From the NCBI GenBank assembly GCA_025765615.1, contig JAIVFJ010000177.1:1-64000 (forward strand): 64,000 nucleotides of DNA, read 5' to 3'. Numbering within the stretch: the first letter of the stretch is position 1; each line of letters begins with the position of its first letter. Of this stretch, positions 8,358-20,235 are shown in pieces. A program made the translations under genes and the position numbers. Under the pieces are notes generated by a model. It was not told the DNA's origin and did no database searches. It worked only from the letters and a program-made list of their open reading frames with translations. The stretch comes from Zopfochytrium polystomum (taxonomy: Eukaryota > Chytridiomycota > Chytridiomycetes > Chytridiales > Chytridiaceae).

Positions 8358-9064
8358 ATCACCCTCTGGAAACCTCTGGAACCTTCTAGAACATTCCTTC
8401 ATGGAACCTTCTGGAACCTTCTGGAACCTTCTAGAACATTCCTTCATGGAACCTTGTGGAACCTTCTGGAACCTTCTTTGCTTCCTGACTTGTCTTGTTG
8501 TCATTGGTATCATTGGTATCATTGTATTACTAATTTCTCTTTCTGGAACTTTCTTTGAGTCTTGACAAGGAAGACTCTCAAAAGGTATGAAAGGGGGATG
8601 GGGGACTGTCAGGAACAGGGCAGGACAGGACAAGGCAGGCAAGGAACTGAGAGGAGTGATGATTGTATTGGAAACAATAATTCACTTGAGGGATGGGACA
8701 GGTCCCCCATCCCCCTTTTATACCTTTTGAGAGTGTTCCTTGTCAAGACTCCAAGAAAGTTCCAGAAAGAGCAATTAGTAATGCAATGATACCAATGATA
8801 CCAATGACAACAAGACAAGTCAGGAAAGCAAAGAAGGTCCCAGAAGGTTCCACAAGGTTCCATGAAGGAATGTTCTAGAAGGTTCCAGAAGGTTCCAGAA
8901 GGTTCCATGAAGGAATGTTCTAGAAGGTTCCAGAGGTTTCCAGATTGTGATTCATAACAGCGACCTGTCCCATCCCTCAAGTGAATTATTGTTTCCAATA
9001 CAATCATCACTCCTCTCAGTTCCTTCTCTGCCTTGCCTTGCCTTGTCCTGCCATGTTCCTGACA
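8350..9064 (+). repeat. Family-A LTR (copy 4), 3' LTR of element 1, split
   Basis: The two halves are 8350-8606 and 8960-9064, separated by an inverted LTR. It keeps the heat-shock modules (8369-8476), but TATAAAAG has become TATGAAAG, and it has several small losses. It is the most decayed of the LTRs in this block. Confidence 0.88.
8607..8959 (-). repeat. Inverted family-A solo LTR inside the 3' LTR of element 1
   Basis: It reads TGTCAGGAACAGGG to GATTCATAACA on the + strand, a full 353-bp LTR on the minus strand. The flanking 5 bp are GGGAC (8602-8606) and GCGAC (8960-8964), a target duplication with one change. With the surrounding LTR it forms a near-perfect inverted repeat. Confidence 0.88.
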
Positions 9065-9072
9065 CTGACACC

Positions 9073-9170
9073 TATGGCATTGGTGGTGGCTTGCTCCCCC
9101 CATGGGCATTGTGTAGAATGATAACTGACAGTCACAATAGGTATTAGGTTCAGGTCCGTTGTGTGCGTGT
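9073..9170 (-). repeat. Fragment of family-B LTR
   Basis: About 98 bp match the middle-to-end part of the family-B LTR, including TGACAGTCACAATAGG and GGTTCAGGTCCG. It begins just after the family-A LTR, so the A insertion may have landed in an older B copy. Confidence 0.7.
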
Positions 9171-9245
9171 ACTTTCCTCCCTGTTTTTCGATCCGGAGTT
9201 GGAAAAGTTTGACACTGTTGAGGTCCTTTGCAAAGGTTGAAGAGC

Positions 9246-9550
9246 GTCGACTTTTTTTTTTTTTTTTGTTTGGCGATCAGACCAATGTGGGCAAAAGGAT
9301 GAAAGCTTGGACAGGTGGATGGATTATGGGGATGCAGTTGGGCATAGACAGACAGACAGACAGACAAGACAGACAGACAGATGGGTTTTCATTTCATCCA
9401 AAAAGGGGGAAAATCATCCAATTAAGTTATTAATTAATTTTTTTCATTGCCCTCCAAGGCCTGCCGCTTTGGGCTTGCTTTCTTGTGCTTGGCGTCCAGG
9501 GTCGTCGCGTCGCGCGCGACGTACTTTCATCGTTTCATCATTACATCACG

Positions 9551-9583
<33 letters not shown>

Positions 9584-9700
9584 TCTCTCTCTCTCTCTCT
9601 CTCTCTCTCGTATAGTAGTAGTAGTAGTGGGTTGGTACTAGCAGATCCCACGGTATTCGACTGCAGTAGTAGTTAGTAGTAGGAAGGAATAGGCAGGCAG
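9246..9700. repeat. Microsatellite cluster upstream of the 1300-residue gene
   Basis: In order: a T-run (9251-9267), a GACA repeat (about 9347-9380), (AC)n (about 9551-9580), (TC)n (9581-9609) and GTA repeats. No gene is seen between 9171 and 9793. The region probably holds the promoter of the next gene. Confidence 0.8.
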
Positions 9701-9793
9701 GCAGTCAGTTGCAGACTGCAGTATTAGTGGCAGGCACACGGTAGCGGCGTGCGTACCTTTCCCACCAACACCCCCCCGAGAACAACGCGTATT

Positions 9794-12700
9794 ATGCTTC
9801 CCAGCACCAGCACCAACAGCAGCAGCCGCTCTGCTGCTGCTGCTGCTGCTGTCAACGACGGCGACCATGGCGACGTCGGCCGCGACGATCTAGATCGCGG
9901 CGGCGGCGTGGACGGCGACGACCTTCGCGACCACGACCGCGACCGCGACCACGGCCTCGCCACAACCGCCACCACAGCCACGACGACCACCGCCGCAATC
10001 ACAAGCTTATCATCACCATCATCAACATCGTCATCGTCATCATCATTGTCACTATCATCATCGTCGCTATTGCCAACTTCACCATCGCCAATCGCGCGAC
10101 GTGAGAGCCGAGCCGACCCCTCGTTCGCCCCCTCGCACTCGCCGCCGTCGTCCCTGATGACCTCCGCGTTTGCCGGGCCGCTGCCGCCTTCGCCTCCTCC
10201 GCCACTGCTGCCGCTGCTTCAGCAGCAGCAGCAGTCCCCATCACATCCGCGGCCCCCTCCGACTCCACCGCGCTCGCCCCTCGCCCTAAACTTCAGCACT
10301 ACCACTATCGCTAGCACCAGCAGCACCAGCAGCAGAGGCAGCACCACCACGAGATCTCCGCCTCGCCGGCTGCATGAGCCGCTCCGCGCGGACCACTCCT
10401 TTGCTGTGGCGCCCCCCTCGGTGTACCACCACTACAACCTCCGTCGATCGTGGGACTACGAGTCGTTCCCGTGGTTCCGCATCTTTCGCTTCTTTGCCGA
10501 CGAGCCCGCAACGTTTGAAACCCTGCGCCAGGTGTGCGTCCACTTTCGGTCCATCTGCCTGTCCGACAACTCGCTTCGCGCTGCGTACTTTGTGCAGAGG
10601 TGAGGCGATAATATGGAGAGAGAGAGGTTGGTTGGACGGGAGAGCGAAGAAGAAAGAGCAGCCGGAAAGCGAAAAAAAAACGAGAAGAGAACGAGGAAGG
10701 TGGAGGTACCGCCAGTCTCGTCCTCGAACGTAAAGATAGAGAACGAGAAAGTGGACGGACCCCACAATCACTTCGACCTAGAGCGTAAGATGACTCACGC
10801 TCGCTACAACCTCACCCACAAACAAAATAGAACCTGCAAGCACCTCGCGTTCCATTACGTCTACATGCACTACCCCAGCGCGCTCACCCTCGACTTGATG
10901 GACGCGCTCCTGCGGGAGCAGAACGCCGTGGTCTCCAAGCGGCTGGTGGAGGCCATTTTCAAGGAACAGCAGCTGGTCGACGAGCAGGTAACAGACCCGG
11001 CAGCGCACCAGCTGCTCGACAGCCACCGGCGCCGCGCGAGCTCGTCGCGCGTCATCTTTTCCGAAGACGGCGACCAGCCCGGGCCGTTCGTGCCGCCGGC
11101 ATGGAGTCGCGCGCGCGCCGCCACCATTGGCGGCACGGCAGGCCCCGTCAAGCCGGTGCACCGCGCCCTGCCGCCCGGGTCTCTCGAGTACATTGTTGCC
11201 TACGGCTTCCAGTGCTACGGCGACGGCCTGCTGCTCGGCCTGCCGTCGTCACTGGCCGTCGCGGCGACCGTCGCCGTCAGCGACCAGATCCCGCAGTCGG
11301 CGTCGCCTCCACCGTCGCCGTCGTCTATCACGGACATAAGGCAGCACCAGCTGCTGCACTCTGAGGACGACGCGACGCTGTTCCACCGCGCGCTGCACGG
11401 CGCGCAGCCGGACCTGCGCACCCTGCACCGCGTGCTGTTCCAACACCACTACGTGCCGGCGCAGGACCGCCCGCGGACGGCTGACGAGTGGGACGACTTT
11501 TGGTTCAAGTGCCTCAAGCTGCTGCGCGCGCAGCCCGAGATGGGGCGGTACGTGTACCGGCACGCCGGATGGCCGGGCCCGCCGCGGGCGGCCAGCGACG
11601 CGCTGGTGGCGCGCGCGCTGCGAGACCCGGCGACGAACGCCGGGTTCTTGCGGTTCCTGGGGACGCGGGCGGGCGGCGGGCACCGGGTGACGCGCGAGGC
11701 GTGTGTGCGGGTGCTGGCGTCGCCGGCGCGACTGACGCTGGACTCGATCGCGGGCATGTCAGCCCTGGACCTGATGCGGACGTGCGTGGCGGGCGGGGAG
11801 GAAGCGCTGCGCGGGCACGCGCGGGCCGCCCTGGCGGTGCTGTTCCGCGACGGCCGCAGGGACGCCGTCAGGGCCGTCGACGGCTTGCTGATGGAGTTTG
11901 AACTGTCGGAGCAGGACGTGGCCATGGCGTTCCTCGCCGACGGCATGGCCAACGACGTGGACCCGGACCTTGCCGGCGGAGGAGGCAGCGGCGGCGGTGC
12001 TCCTGGCGCCGGCATCGACAACTCGGGCGGCGACACGGACGACTACTCGAGCGCCATCAGCCCGGACGAATGCGTGCCTTACACGTGGACCCACTGGCGG
12101 CGTCGGCCGCCGCCCGCTCCCGCAGCTGCCCACCAACCGACGTCAACATCGTCGTCCTCCTCCTCATTCTTCTCCGTTTCCTCGAACGCCCACTCCACCA
12201 ACGTCATTTCTTCCTCCGCGTCCGCCGTGCCCTCTCTCTTTGCGCCGACCACAACGTCCTCCCTAAAGTCCCCGCTCCCCTTCATGACGGCGCTGGGGCA
12301 AGTGCAGGGCGGCATGACGGACATGCTGTGGCAGCTGGTGCTGGCGCGGTACGGCCTGCAGCACCCTTTCGCCGCCGCCTGCGTCGTCGACATTGTGATT
12401 GGCGGGACCCTCAAGAACCCGATCGCGGTCACAGGCGGAGTCGGCGGCGGTGGGTCGTCTGCGGGCGAGGCGACGACCGCCGCGGCGGCGTCGGCGGCGT
12501 CGTCCGGGGGGCCTACCGGTGGCGGTGGCGGTGGAGGCGGGATGCGGCGGGCGCCGCGGTCGCGGTACTCGATCATGATGGACGACCCGTCCGCGGCTGC
12601 GGCGGCGGTCGGACGCGGCGGAATAGGCGGTGGCGGCGGCGGCGCGGGCGGACCGGGCGTGGCGGTGTGGATCGACGACGAGCACGACGACCGCGACCGC

Positions 12701-12842
12701 GACACGGCGGCGCGCGACTCTCTCGAGGCGATCCTGGAGGGCGCCGGGGTGCCTGTGGACCCCGGCATGCTCGGGCCGGTCGCCAAGACGGTGCTGGTGC
12801 TGCGAATGTGCCGGCCGCGAGTACTGGACTTTATGGCGAGGT

Positions 12843-12884
<42 letters not shown>

Positions 12885-14049
12885 CTTAACCAAAAAGGGT
12901 TTTCCACAAAGAATCGAACGCGGGCTCCTCACGTCCCCCGCGCTCCCGATCGAGCCTGGCAGCGACGCGACGACGACTTCTTTGGACGGCGGCGGCCGGC
13001 GGTGGTCGCGGGTGCGTTGGATCGCGGCGTTCCGCCGCCATGTTCTGGACCACCGCGGGTACCTCGAGCACGTGCTGTCTGCGTCGGAGCTTGCGGCGCT
13101 GGACGCGGCGCGACGGCGCAACCGGCGGGCGCCGGAGCGCACGTCGGGCATCTTTGGCGGCGCGCTGTTTGCGGGAATCGGCGGGAGCGGCGACCGAGAC
13201 GGCGGGGCGGTCGCGGAGAGTGGAGGCGGAGGGCCGAGCGGCGGCGGCGGCGGGGATGGATCGTCGGCGTCGGCGGCAGGCGTCGTCGGGGCGCTGCCGG
13301 GCCTTGCGGCGTCGGCGGCGGCCGGGTTTGCGCGAACGCTGGTGGGCGGGCTCGTGCGGACCGCGCGGTCGTCGTCGTCGTCGTCGTCGTCATCGTTGTC
13401 GTTCACTCCACCGCCGCCACCGCCCAAACAGCAACCGTCGCCGGTCACTGGTTTTTCTTCCGCATCATCTTACACCGCGCCCTCTGCGGCCGCGCCGCCG
13501 CCCGGCAGCAGCAACAGCAGCAACAACCCGCTCAGCCTGCAGCGGCTGCTGACGAGCGTGGTGGACCTCGTGTCACCGGAGCACGCCGAGGTGCGGCGGT
13601 TCTACGCGAGCGTCGAGACGCTTGTGGGGATGCTTGAGGCTGCCGCTGCTTCCAGTGGTGGTGCTGCTGCGGGTGCGGCGGTGCAGCACGGGGGGGACGG
13701 TCCGTTTGTGCAGTGGCTGCGCGAGGTGGACGCCAAGGCGGCGCAAAAGGCGGCGAGGGAGCAGGCGGCCATCGCCGCCGCGGCCTCGGCAAGCGCGGCG
13801 GCCGCTGGTTCGGCGGACGGGTATGGGTTCGGGTTTGGTTACGACGCCGCGTCGTCGTCGCGGTCATCGACTTCGCCGTCGTCTTCGTCGGGCGCGAACG
13901 GGCTGGGCGGGCTGGGCGGCGGGTTTGGGATCGGGGCCAAGGGGTGGGAGGAGGAGCTGCGCGTTGCAGCGGCGGACGTGCGCAGCGTGTGGAACGGGCT
14001 GGTGCGCAGTGCAACCGCTGGGTGGGGCGGCGGCGGCGGCGGGGAGTGA
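9794..14049 (+). CDS. Large unknown protein with an F-box-like segment
   Basis: A three-exon model fits: 9794-10599, 10831-12840, 12963-14049 (3903 nt, 1300 residues); GT/AG sites agree in phase. The first ATG after the open frame starts MLPSTSTN. Residues 1-210 are Ser/Ala/Pro-rich low complexity. Residues about 220-270 (FPWFRIFRFFADEP, LRQVCVHFRSICLSD) resemble an F-box: a Pro-Trp-Ile/Phe opening and an LRxVCxxF core. The centre (about 270-630) is helical and conserved-looking, with Gly/Ser-rich inserts after it. Exon 3 opens with a basic Trp-rich stretch and continues as Gly/Ser/Ala-rich sequence. If the F-box is real it would be an SCF adaptor for CUL1. Intron 2 contains a T-run of about 40. 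Confidence 0.65.
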
Positions 14050-14531
14050 GTTGAGCGAGCGAACTTTTTTTTTTTGTTTTTTTTTTTTTGGGTCTCCTGT
14101 TGCGGCTCTCTGTTCTCTTGTTCTTGATCGTCTTTCTTTTCTTTTCCCTCTTCGTCGTCGTTTATCAGCGCGCTTCTTTACTGTCTCTTTTTGCACGCGC
14201 GCGCGTCGGGCTTTTTGCTTTGCTTGATTTGCTGTTTTTGAGTTTCGTTTGCGGCCCTCGTTGTCGCTTCTCGTACTTGTTTGTCGATGTTTTTTTTCTT
14301 CTTTTTCCCTGCTCTGCTCTATCCTCCCAACGGTTCTCCCCCATCACACATATAAGCTCCCTGAAACGAATCAACCGTATATCCCTGTCTTCCTTCTCCC
14401 TCCATCTATACACTCCTTCTGCAGCCCCACAAAGCGCTCCATCTACTTTTACAACTTCTGCGACTACTTCGTTTTCGCCTCCCCTTCCAATCCTTTCTAC
14501 CGCTTCGACTCCATCATACATAGATTTCCTC

Positions 14532-14586
<55 letters not shown>

Positions 14587-14826
14587 CCCTTATTTCTTTT
14601 TTCTCTTCTCTCTATTTCCTTTCTTTTTTGCGCCCTTGTCTCTCTCTCTCCGTTGGTCGCGAAGACCCACTTTGGCCCGCCCAAAAAAAAAAAAAAAAGA
14701 AAGAAAGAAAAGAGAAATTCCAAAAGCAATGGGAAAATTGTCTCAGTCGAAGAAATCGCACACACGCACGCACGCACGCACAACCTCAACCCAACAACAA
14801 CAAACGGGATAGATCAGCCCCCACAT
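14050..14826. other. Intergenic, pyrimidine-rich
   Basis: No convincing gene. The stretch is strongly T/C-rich, with T-runs after the stop codon (14066-14090), a (TC)n tract at about 14537-14583, an A-run near 14685 and ACGC repeats near 14760. It probably contains the 3' end of the upstream gene and the promoter of the downstream one. Confidence 0.6.
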
Positions 14827-15459
14827 ATGAACGCGCCGCCGCCGCCCCCGCAGCCGCTACCGTCGTCGTCGTCGTCGTCGGCGTCGGCATCAACCACCAC
14901 CAATAGCAGCTCGTCGCATTCTTCCTCCTTATTCTCCTCGAAGCCGCACTCGCAACAGCCGGCGCAGCACCAGCATCACTCGCTGTCGACGGTCGTGGCC
15001 GCCGACTGGCGGCACCGGCGCGCGCTGGCGGGCCTCTGCGGCGGCGCGGCGCGCGCGGCGGCGGCCGTCTCGGAGATGTACGGTACTGCGTGTGTGCTTG
15101 TTTGAGGCCCCACCCACCCACCCCACCCTTAACACCATACATAAAAAAAATTAAAAAAAAAAAGACGGCGTCGACAGCCGGCACGCGCTGATCGCGGTGC
15201 AGCGGGCGGTGGCGGCGCTCGAGGTGCGCGTGGACGCCATCGAGGCGCAGGTTAGTTTCTTTTTTTTTTCTTTTTTTGGTTCGATCCTTCTTTCGTGGAG
15301 GTCTTGTGGGCCCTTTGAAACAACAAACTAAATACAGCAACAACCAACCCCCCTAACCTTTGAAAAAAAAAATTACACTCACACACACACACACAATTTT
15401 GGCATCAGATTCTGAGGGACGTGCGCTTGGCAGCGCTGGCGGCCGAGGGGCAGCGGTAG
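14827..15459 (+). CDS. Small unknown protein with C-terminal helix
   Basis: Three exons fit in phase: 14827-15082, 15165-15250, 15409-15459 (393 nt, 130 residues). The N-terminal half is Pro/Ser/His-rich. The C-terminal half (from DWRHRRALAGL) is a predicted amphipathic helix or coiled coil, with HALIAVQRAVAALEVRVDA in exon 2 and ILRDVRLAALAAEGQR at the end. That shape fits a small helical subunit of a larger complex, but I do not recognise the family. Both introns have A-runs or AC repeats directly before the acceptor AG. Confidence 0.55.
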
Positions 15460-15522
15460 AGAGCGGAAAGGGAGGAGGGGAATAAAAGGCGGGAAAAGGA
15501 GGTGAAGACGCTTTTCATTCAG

Positions 15523-15560
<38 letters not shown>

Positions 15561-17095
15561 TCTCCACATCGTTGCAAAGAATGTTGTGCTCACACACCCA
15601 AATAAACAGGCCTACCAGAAAAACCAGATTGACAGCTCCTCCAAGTCCTGCTGATTCTGTCGAGCCATCCCCTGCAAACAATACCAGTGAGAAACATTTT
15701 TGAATCTACTTCACACTACCATGCATTGGGCAATTGGACAGTGGAAGCAGGATTTGTTGCTTTGGACCTTGAATGACAATCACTGGACTCAAAAGGCTCT
15801 GTCTCTTTCTGTTTGAGAAGGAACTGGGCGATTGGAAAGGTTGTCCTTTCTTGGTATGAGCAGTCTGTCGCTGACGATTTAAAAAGGCTCTCCAAATAGA
15901 AAAGATGAGCAAAAGTTTATAAAAAGGCGGTATGTGTGGAGGAAAAAACAGACAAACGGCCTGAAACAGGCAAAAACTCTCTCTCTCTCTCAACATATTT
16001 CTCTGCACGCTGGCTATTTGATTATGACACAGAGAGTTTGTTTGTTGCCAAATTGTTTTGCGTTCCCCCCAGAGTTAGAGTTGGTTGAATATCATATACC
16101 ATGTCACACTAATTGACCCACTCCCCTCCAAAAAACCAAAATTCGGCGCTGCTCCAAATTATTGAGCAAATTGATACTATTACACACCATTTGGAAACCT
16201 CTCCATCAGAATCTCGGGAGAGAAGCTAATTACAAAAACCTAGAGTCTGTGGCACAAGATCAAAACGAAAACGTTCAAGATTCGAAAAAGTATCAGGAAT
16301 ATCCAATTGTTCGCGTCTTTTAAAAAAACCGAAACGCCTCCAATACACTCAAAAAATGAAATATCTGGTAAGGTTGCTGTCAAGCAGGACAGTTGCAAGA
16401 ATCAAAATAATGACTTACTGATCACCAGTCAACCACTGAGCAAAGATATCACCTTTTTTAAACAAACAACAGCGCATTGTTCTTGTCCTCTTGGATTCAT
16501 CTGTGTTCACCTGGATTTTATATGTTGAAAATGCAAAATATACCAAAAGATAAAAAAATCCAGCTTTTTGTGGAGATTTAAGTTGCCCCTTTCAGCCTCA
16601 GCGGAAGGGGAAGCCAACAACCCTGTTGACGCTGCGCTCGGACTCTGCGCTCAGCTGTGTGCCCGCCAACAAAAGCAACACTGAAAACAAGCACAGCAGC
16701 CAGAGGCTGTCTTGGAGCCACCAATGGAGGATTTGTCACTATTCGCTTGAGGCTGATGAAATGCGAGTTTAAAACACACACAAGGTAGATCTAGTGGTCG
16801 CAAATGTGCAGCTAGTAGCTTTGTTAGTTGCTACTCTTTTGCTACAGAGTGCACACATAAGCCTGGGGTGGCGATGCTGGACTCATCGAAATTTCCTCCC
16901 TTGGGGCATTGGAGGTTTCCGAAGCAACCAACGCTGTCCCCCATCTTCGTAACTTCAGGGTAAGGAAACAACTAATTTCTTGAGCGCAAGGGGCTCATTT
17001 CGGCTTCAGGAACTACATGTTGAAGGCATCCTCACCATTAAGGACGGTCTGATTGCCTTTGATCCATCTTCTGGAACAAACGCGTCAGTCCTGTC
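15460..17095. other. AT-rich intergenic region
   Basis: It starts with an A-run of about 32 (15524-15556). No reading frame with recognisable protein features was found. Base composition drops well below that of the flanking genes, consistent with old repeat-derived DNA. Confidence 0.5.
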
Positions 17096-17109
17096 CTATT
17101 GACTGTAAC

Positions 17110-17330
17110 TATACAATGGCTCACAAAATTGGGCCAATGTTTTCAAGGTTGGGCTGGCGAATGCAAGTACAGCTGCAATAATAATGCCCGTGAGATTTGC
17201 AGGGCCAACAATTCTGTATATGAAGAAGATGCATACAAAGTTCCATTTGTTTATCATTGCAATTGCACGATTGGCGCATTTGCAATGATCAGTGATCCAT
17301 TGGTCCAATTTTGTGGTGCATCATGGGAAA
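17110..17330. repeat. Imperfect palindrome, possible MITE
   Basis: CACAAAATTGGGCCAATG (about 17124) is matched inverted by the segment around 17296-17316 (CATTGGTCCAATTTTGTGG). A second inner pair (GCAATAATAATGC near 17172; TTGCAATTGCACGATT near 17256) is weaker. The length of about 220 bp and inverted ends suit a miniature inverted-repeat element near the Tc1/mariner remnant. Confidence 0.4.
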
Positions 17331-17499
17331 ATTCAATTCAGGTGATTTCACTGTCCCATGACCATTTTCCCACGCAATTTTTCCACCAAACAAGAGAATA
17401 TATAAAGAAAGGAAGATGGGCATTGTTGAAAGCGCTCCCACTTGCTCCTGTGTCATCTCCCAATCAATGAAAGCTCTGCCACTCACAAAAAAAAAATGA

Positions 17500-17900
17500 T
17501 GTGCTCAATCCCATCAACCAAAGTCTTTCGGTCACAAAGTTGCATCCAGACTGGACATAGGATGCTGCACTGTCGATTGGATCTGAAACAGCAAGCACCC
17601 AGAGCTACCTATCAAACCAGCAGGCCGCCCAAGCAAGCTCTCATCCCCTAAAAAGCAGCTGTATGTGAGAAAAATCAACTCTGGCGAGGCGAAAAACGCA
17701 ACCCATCTTGCCCAAATTCACCACACAACTACTGGAGTTACTGTTTCACCTGAAACAGTGCGCTGCGCGTTTTGGGAGGCAGGTCTAAGAGGACTTTGGA
17801 AGAAAAAACTGTCAGCCTTATCTCCCAGACTTGGACGAAATCAAAAGTGCTTCATGGACGTCATGTCATATACAGCCATGCACCACCACCTATAGAATCA
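17500..17900 (+). pseudogene. Tc1/mariner transposase remnant
   Basis: The frame at 17665-17895 contains TTTGVTVSPETVRCAFWEAG followed by LWKKKLSALSPRL, the second helix-turn-helix of Tc1-type transposases with its basic linker. Upstream, in another frame (17442-17651), is SRPPKQALIP, which fits the GRP-type linker between the two HTH motifs. Stops and frame changes break it, and no DDE catalytic part is recognisable. Confidence 0.6.
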
Positions 17901-18309
17901 TGAAAAAGCTATCAGTCTGCCAATCCGTACCATGTCTGGACCATGTGTATGCTGAGCAATGTGTGCGATGTATATGATGATGGAAGTCGTTCTGGAGTCT
18001 GTAAAACTTCATTCAGGGAGCATTGCCACATGCTGCAGGACTGCTTCTAACATGTGTCTGGGAAAGGGTCTCGACGATTGTTCCCTGGCAAGAGCAGTCT
18101 GGAGTTAGGGATCCCTTCCTCAATGTTTTCTGACACATCCACAGAAGAATATGAGACTCTCAAGAATCTCACATAAGGTGTTGGCCCTAGTTTAGGTCCT
18201 AACAAGCTCTTACTGTACCATGCGACATTTGACACATCATACATTTTGTGTATAACAATGACCCTATCTGAAAGAGGGATCGATTCCAGTTGTTCCCATA
18301 ATTTTTCTA

Positions 18310-18460
18310 AATTTTCTACTGTGTAGACTAATTATTCAGACTAATCGCCAAGTTTCCCGCTCTAATTGCGCAGTATTTCACTATCTTTGATAGTGAGGAA
18401 GAGCTCACTTTGGCTCTTGAGTTACAATTAGGGTTCGAGTAACTTGAGAGCCCTTTTTTA
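18310..18460 (+). repeat. Dispersed repeat (inverted relative to 45975-46110)
   Basis: The segment with GGCTCTTGAGTTACAATTAG and AGTAACTTGAGAGC is the reverse complement, with changes, of the segment at 45975-46110. Other shared parts are GATAGTGAGG and the CTAATT-rich left end. No coding potential. Confidence 0.6.
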
Positions 18461-19469
18461 TATGTTTACCTAATCTTGTAATGCTTCTTATCTCGTATCT
18501 TTCCTTCCTTGTCATTTCATGTGTGACCCCCACTAATGATCCTTCACCTACCTGTAGGATGGCTTTTTTTCAAACTTTAATCACAGGAACTGTGAATGTG
18601 AAAAAAAAGAAAAAATTGTAGCACTGATAAAATTATATGGATTTGAGATAATTTGAATCACAATTCCGCGAGCACTGTGGCCGGACACGCAACAAAGAGG
18701 ACAAAAATCCAATATGTAGGATGGTGGGGTTAAAAGGTTTCATTACTACGTTTGTGATTGCGAAGAGCAATTTGGCTCCTTGGTCACAAATGGGTCTATG
18801 CTGCCTAACCTTGGCCCCCTATATGTGTACTGTACATAATCTTGTAAACGCCTCTTATCTCTCACTTACTTCTCTTGTCACTGTTCCCATGTCATTAGTT
18901 TCTTATTATTCCTTCCTTCCGTTTTTCTGCAAACATTTTCCCTCTTTCTTCCTTCTTCCTGTTTTCTTTCTTTCCAAATGCCACTCTCCCTATAAATAGC
19001 TGCCCTGGGAGGAGCAGTCTCATCAATAACTTTAAGATCCCCATACCTTGAATAACTCTAAGGAATTAGATTCCTTTTTGACAATACCACTGTCTTCTGC
19101 GGTTGCCAGCCTCGGGTCTGCCAAGCCAGCAATTCTCAGTTACAGGAGAGGGATTTTACCCGTGCCTAGCAAGCTCCCATAGCGGTTCTAATGTGGTGTA
19201 TAACATCATTTTGTATGCCTTTCTGTTTCTAGGGAGGGATTTTGGTCACCCTGAAATTCTCAGAATCTCAACAAACTCTCTCAACCCATTTTTAAGAGGT
19301 TCTCAGCGCTGTGGAAGGGCCAGGCTTTTCTTTGTTTGTTGTTCCAGCCTTGCATTTGCCAAACTCTATTCTTTTGTTTGGTCTGGGGGCTTACAGGGAA
19401 ACTTGTGAGTTGGTGATATCATTTCAAAACAGACTGAACCAGACTGCCATTATGTGTATTGTTGCGTGA

Positions 19470-19541
19470 GGTTACATGGTGCAGTTGGTTATCACGTCCT
19501 GTCTAACACAGACGGTCTCCAGGTCGAGTATAGATGTGACC
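19470..19541 (+). tRNA. tRNA-Val(AAC)-like locus, probably a pseudogene
   Basis: Box A and the D arm (CATGGTGCAGTTGGTTATCA) and the CTAACAC anticodon loop match fungal tRNA-Val(AAC). The 7-bp acceptor stem GGTTACA/TGTGACC is intact. The anticodon stem is shifted by an insertion and a loss, and the T stem has two mismatches, so function is doubtful. Confidence 0.5.
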
Positions 19542-19695
19542 AGCTGCTTCCTCTTTGCGTTCCCAGCTTTATATCGCTTGCGTTGTTGGCAAAAAAAACA
19601 GCTTCTGCCCTGCAATGGTTTCCATTTCAATCAAGGAAGGCAAACTTGACCGACACGCGAAAATTGGTGGATTTCTCCAGAGACAGGAGAGTTCA

Positions 19696-19767
19696 TGGAG
19701 GCACAGGGGATCGAACCCTGGGCATCTCGCATGCGAAGCGAGCTATCTACCACTGATATATACCCCC
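19696..19767 (-). tRNA. tRNA-Ala (CGC anticodon)
   Basis: On the minus strand all four stems form: acceptor GGGGGTA/TGCCTCC, D stem TATC/GATA, anticodon stem CTCGC/GCGAG around loop TTCGCAT, and T stem CAGGG/CCCTG around TTCGATC. The anticodon is CGC. The D stem differs from the usual GCTC/GAGC by compensating changes, which supports a working gene. No intron. Confidence 0.88.
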
Positions 19768-19894
19768 TATACCCCCTATACCACAGACTGCGCACTCAAT
19801 ATTTTTAAAAGTGAGCAATTACAAAATGGCCTTGTTTGCAAGACTTTGGTGTGTCGTATATTTTGGAACATCACGCAATTAAAGAGGCTTGGTG

Positions 19895-20235
19895 CAGATC
19901 TGCGCCTATAGCTCCATGGACCAGCACCTTTCCAGCGTTCCAGTTCGTTCCGCCTTCTCGGAACGGCACCATAACAACGCATTTTGTCGCGGACTGGCGA
20001 AAACCCCTATCTTTGTATGCCAAAACAGCACAGTACAGGAAGTTTCTGTCCCATTCCGCGCCACCTCCCAGTTTGAATTAAAAAGGGGCCTTCCCACTTT
20101 CGGAAAAGTAAAGCAACAGTGGTGTGATGGCAGCATTCCGTTCCATTCCGCCTGAAACGGAATGGACCGGTACCGGCAAGAAAATGTTGTGCCGTTCCGT
20201 TCCGTGCATAGCCTTATCTGCGCCTATCACTCCAA
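19895..20235. repeat. Short repeat-bounded, palindrome-containing segment
   Basis: ATCTGCGCCTAT occurs at both ends (about 19898 and 20217). Inside are several GGAACGG/CCGTTCC units, including an inverted pair around the CCTGAAACGG centre near 20155. It looks like a small non-autonomous repeat; nothing coding is seen. Confidence 0.35.

Larger units (their letters stand above)
255..9064 (+). mobile_element. Ty3/gypsy chromovirus element 1 (family A), interrupted
   Basis: Element 1 comprises the 5' LTR 255-607, a broken gag from 648, a protease/RT segment to 2851, then after the 3121-bp element 2 the rest of RT, RNase H, integrase and chromodomain (5973-8357), and a 3' LTR starting at 8350. 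Domain order PR-RT-RH-IN-chromo is that of Ty3/gypsy chromoviruses. The 3' LTR is itself split by an inverted LTR at 8607-8959 and has lost its TATA (TATGAA). The two LTRs differ at many positions, so it is older than element 2. No target duplication is found because the 5' LTR is shared with an upstream copy. Confidence 0.88.

Noticed and set aside
9544..9610. CRISPR-like or other regular array
   Set aside because: The repeats are simple AC/TC microsatellites without spacers; no CRISPR is expected in a eukaryote and none was seen.
9749..9793. Upstream start of the 1300-residue protein
   Set aside because: The open frame before 9794 begins at a GTG; the first ATG is 9794.
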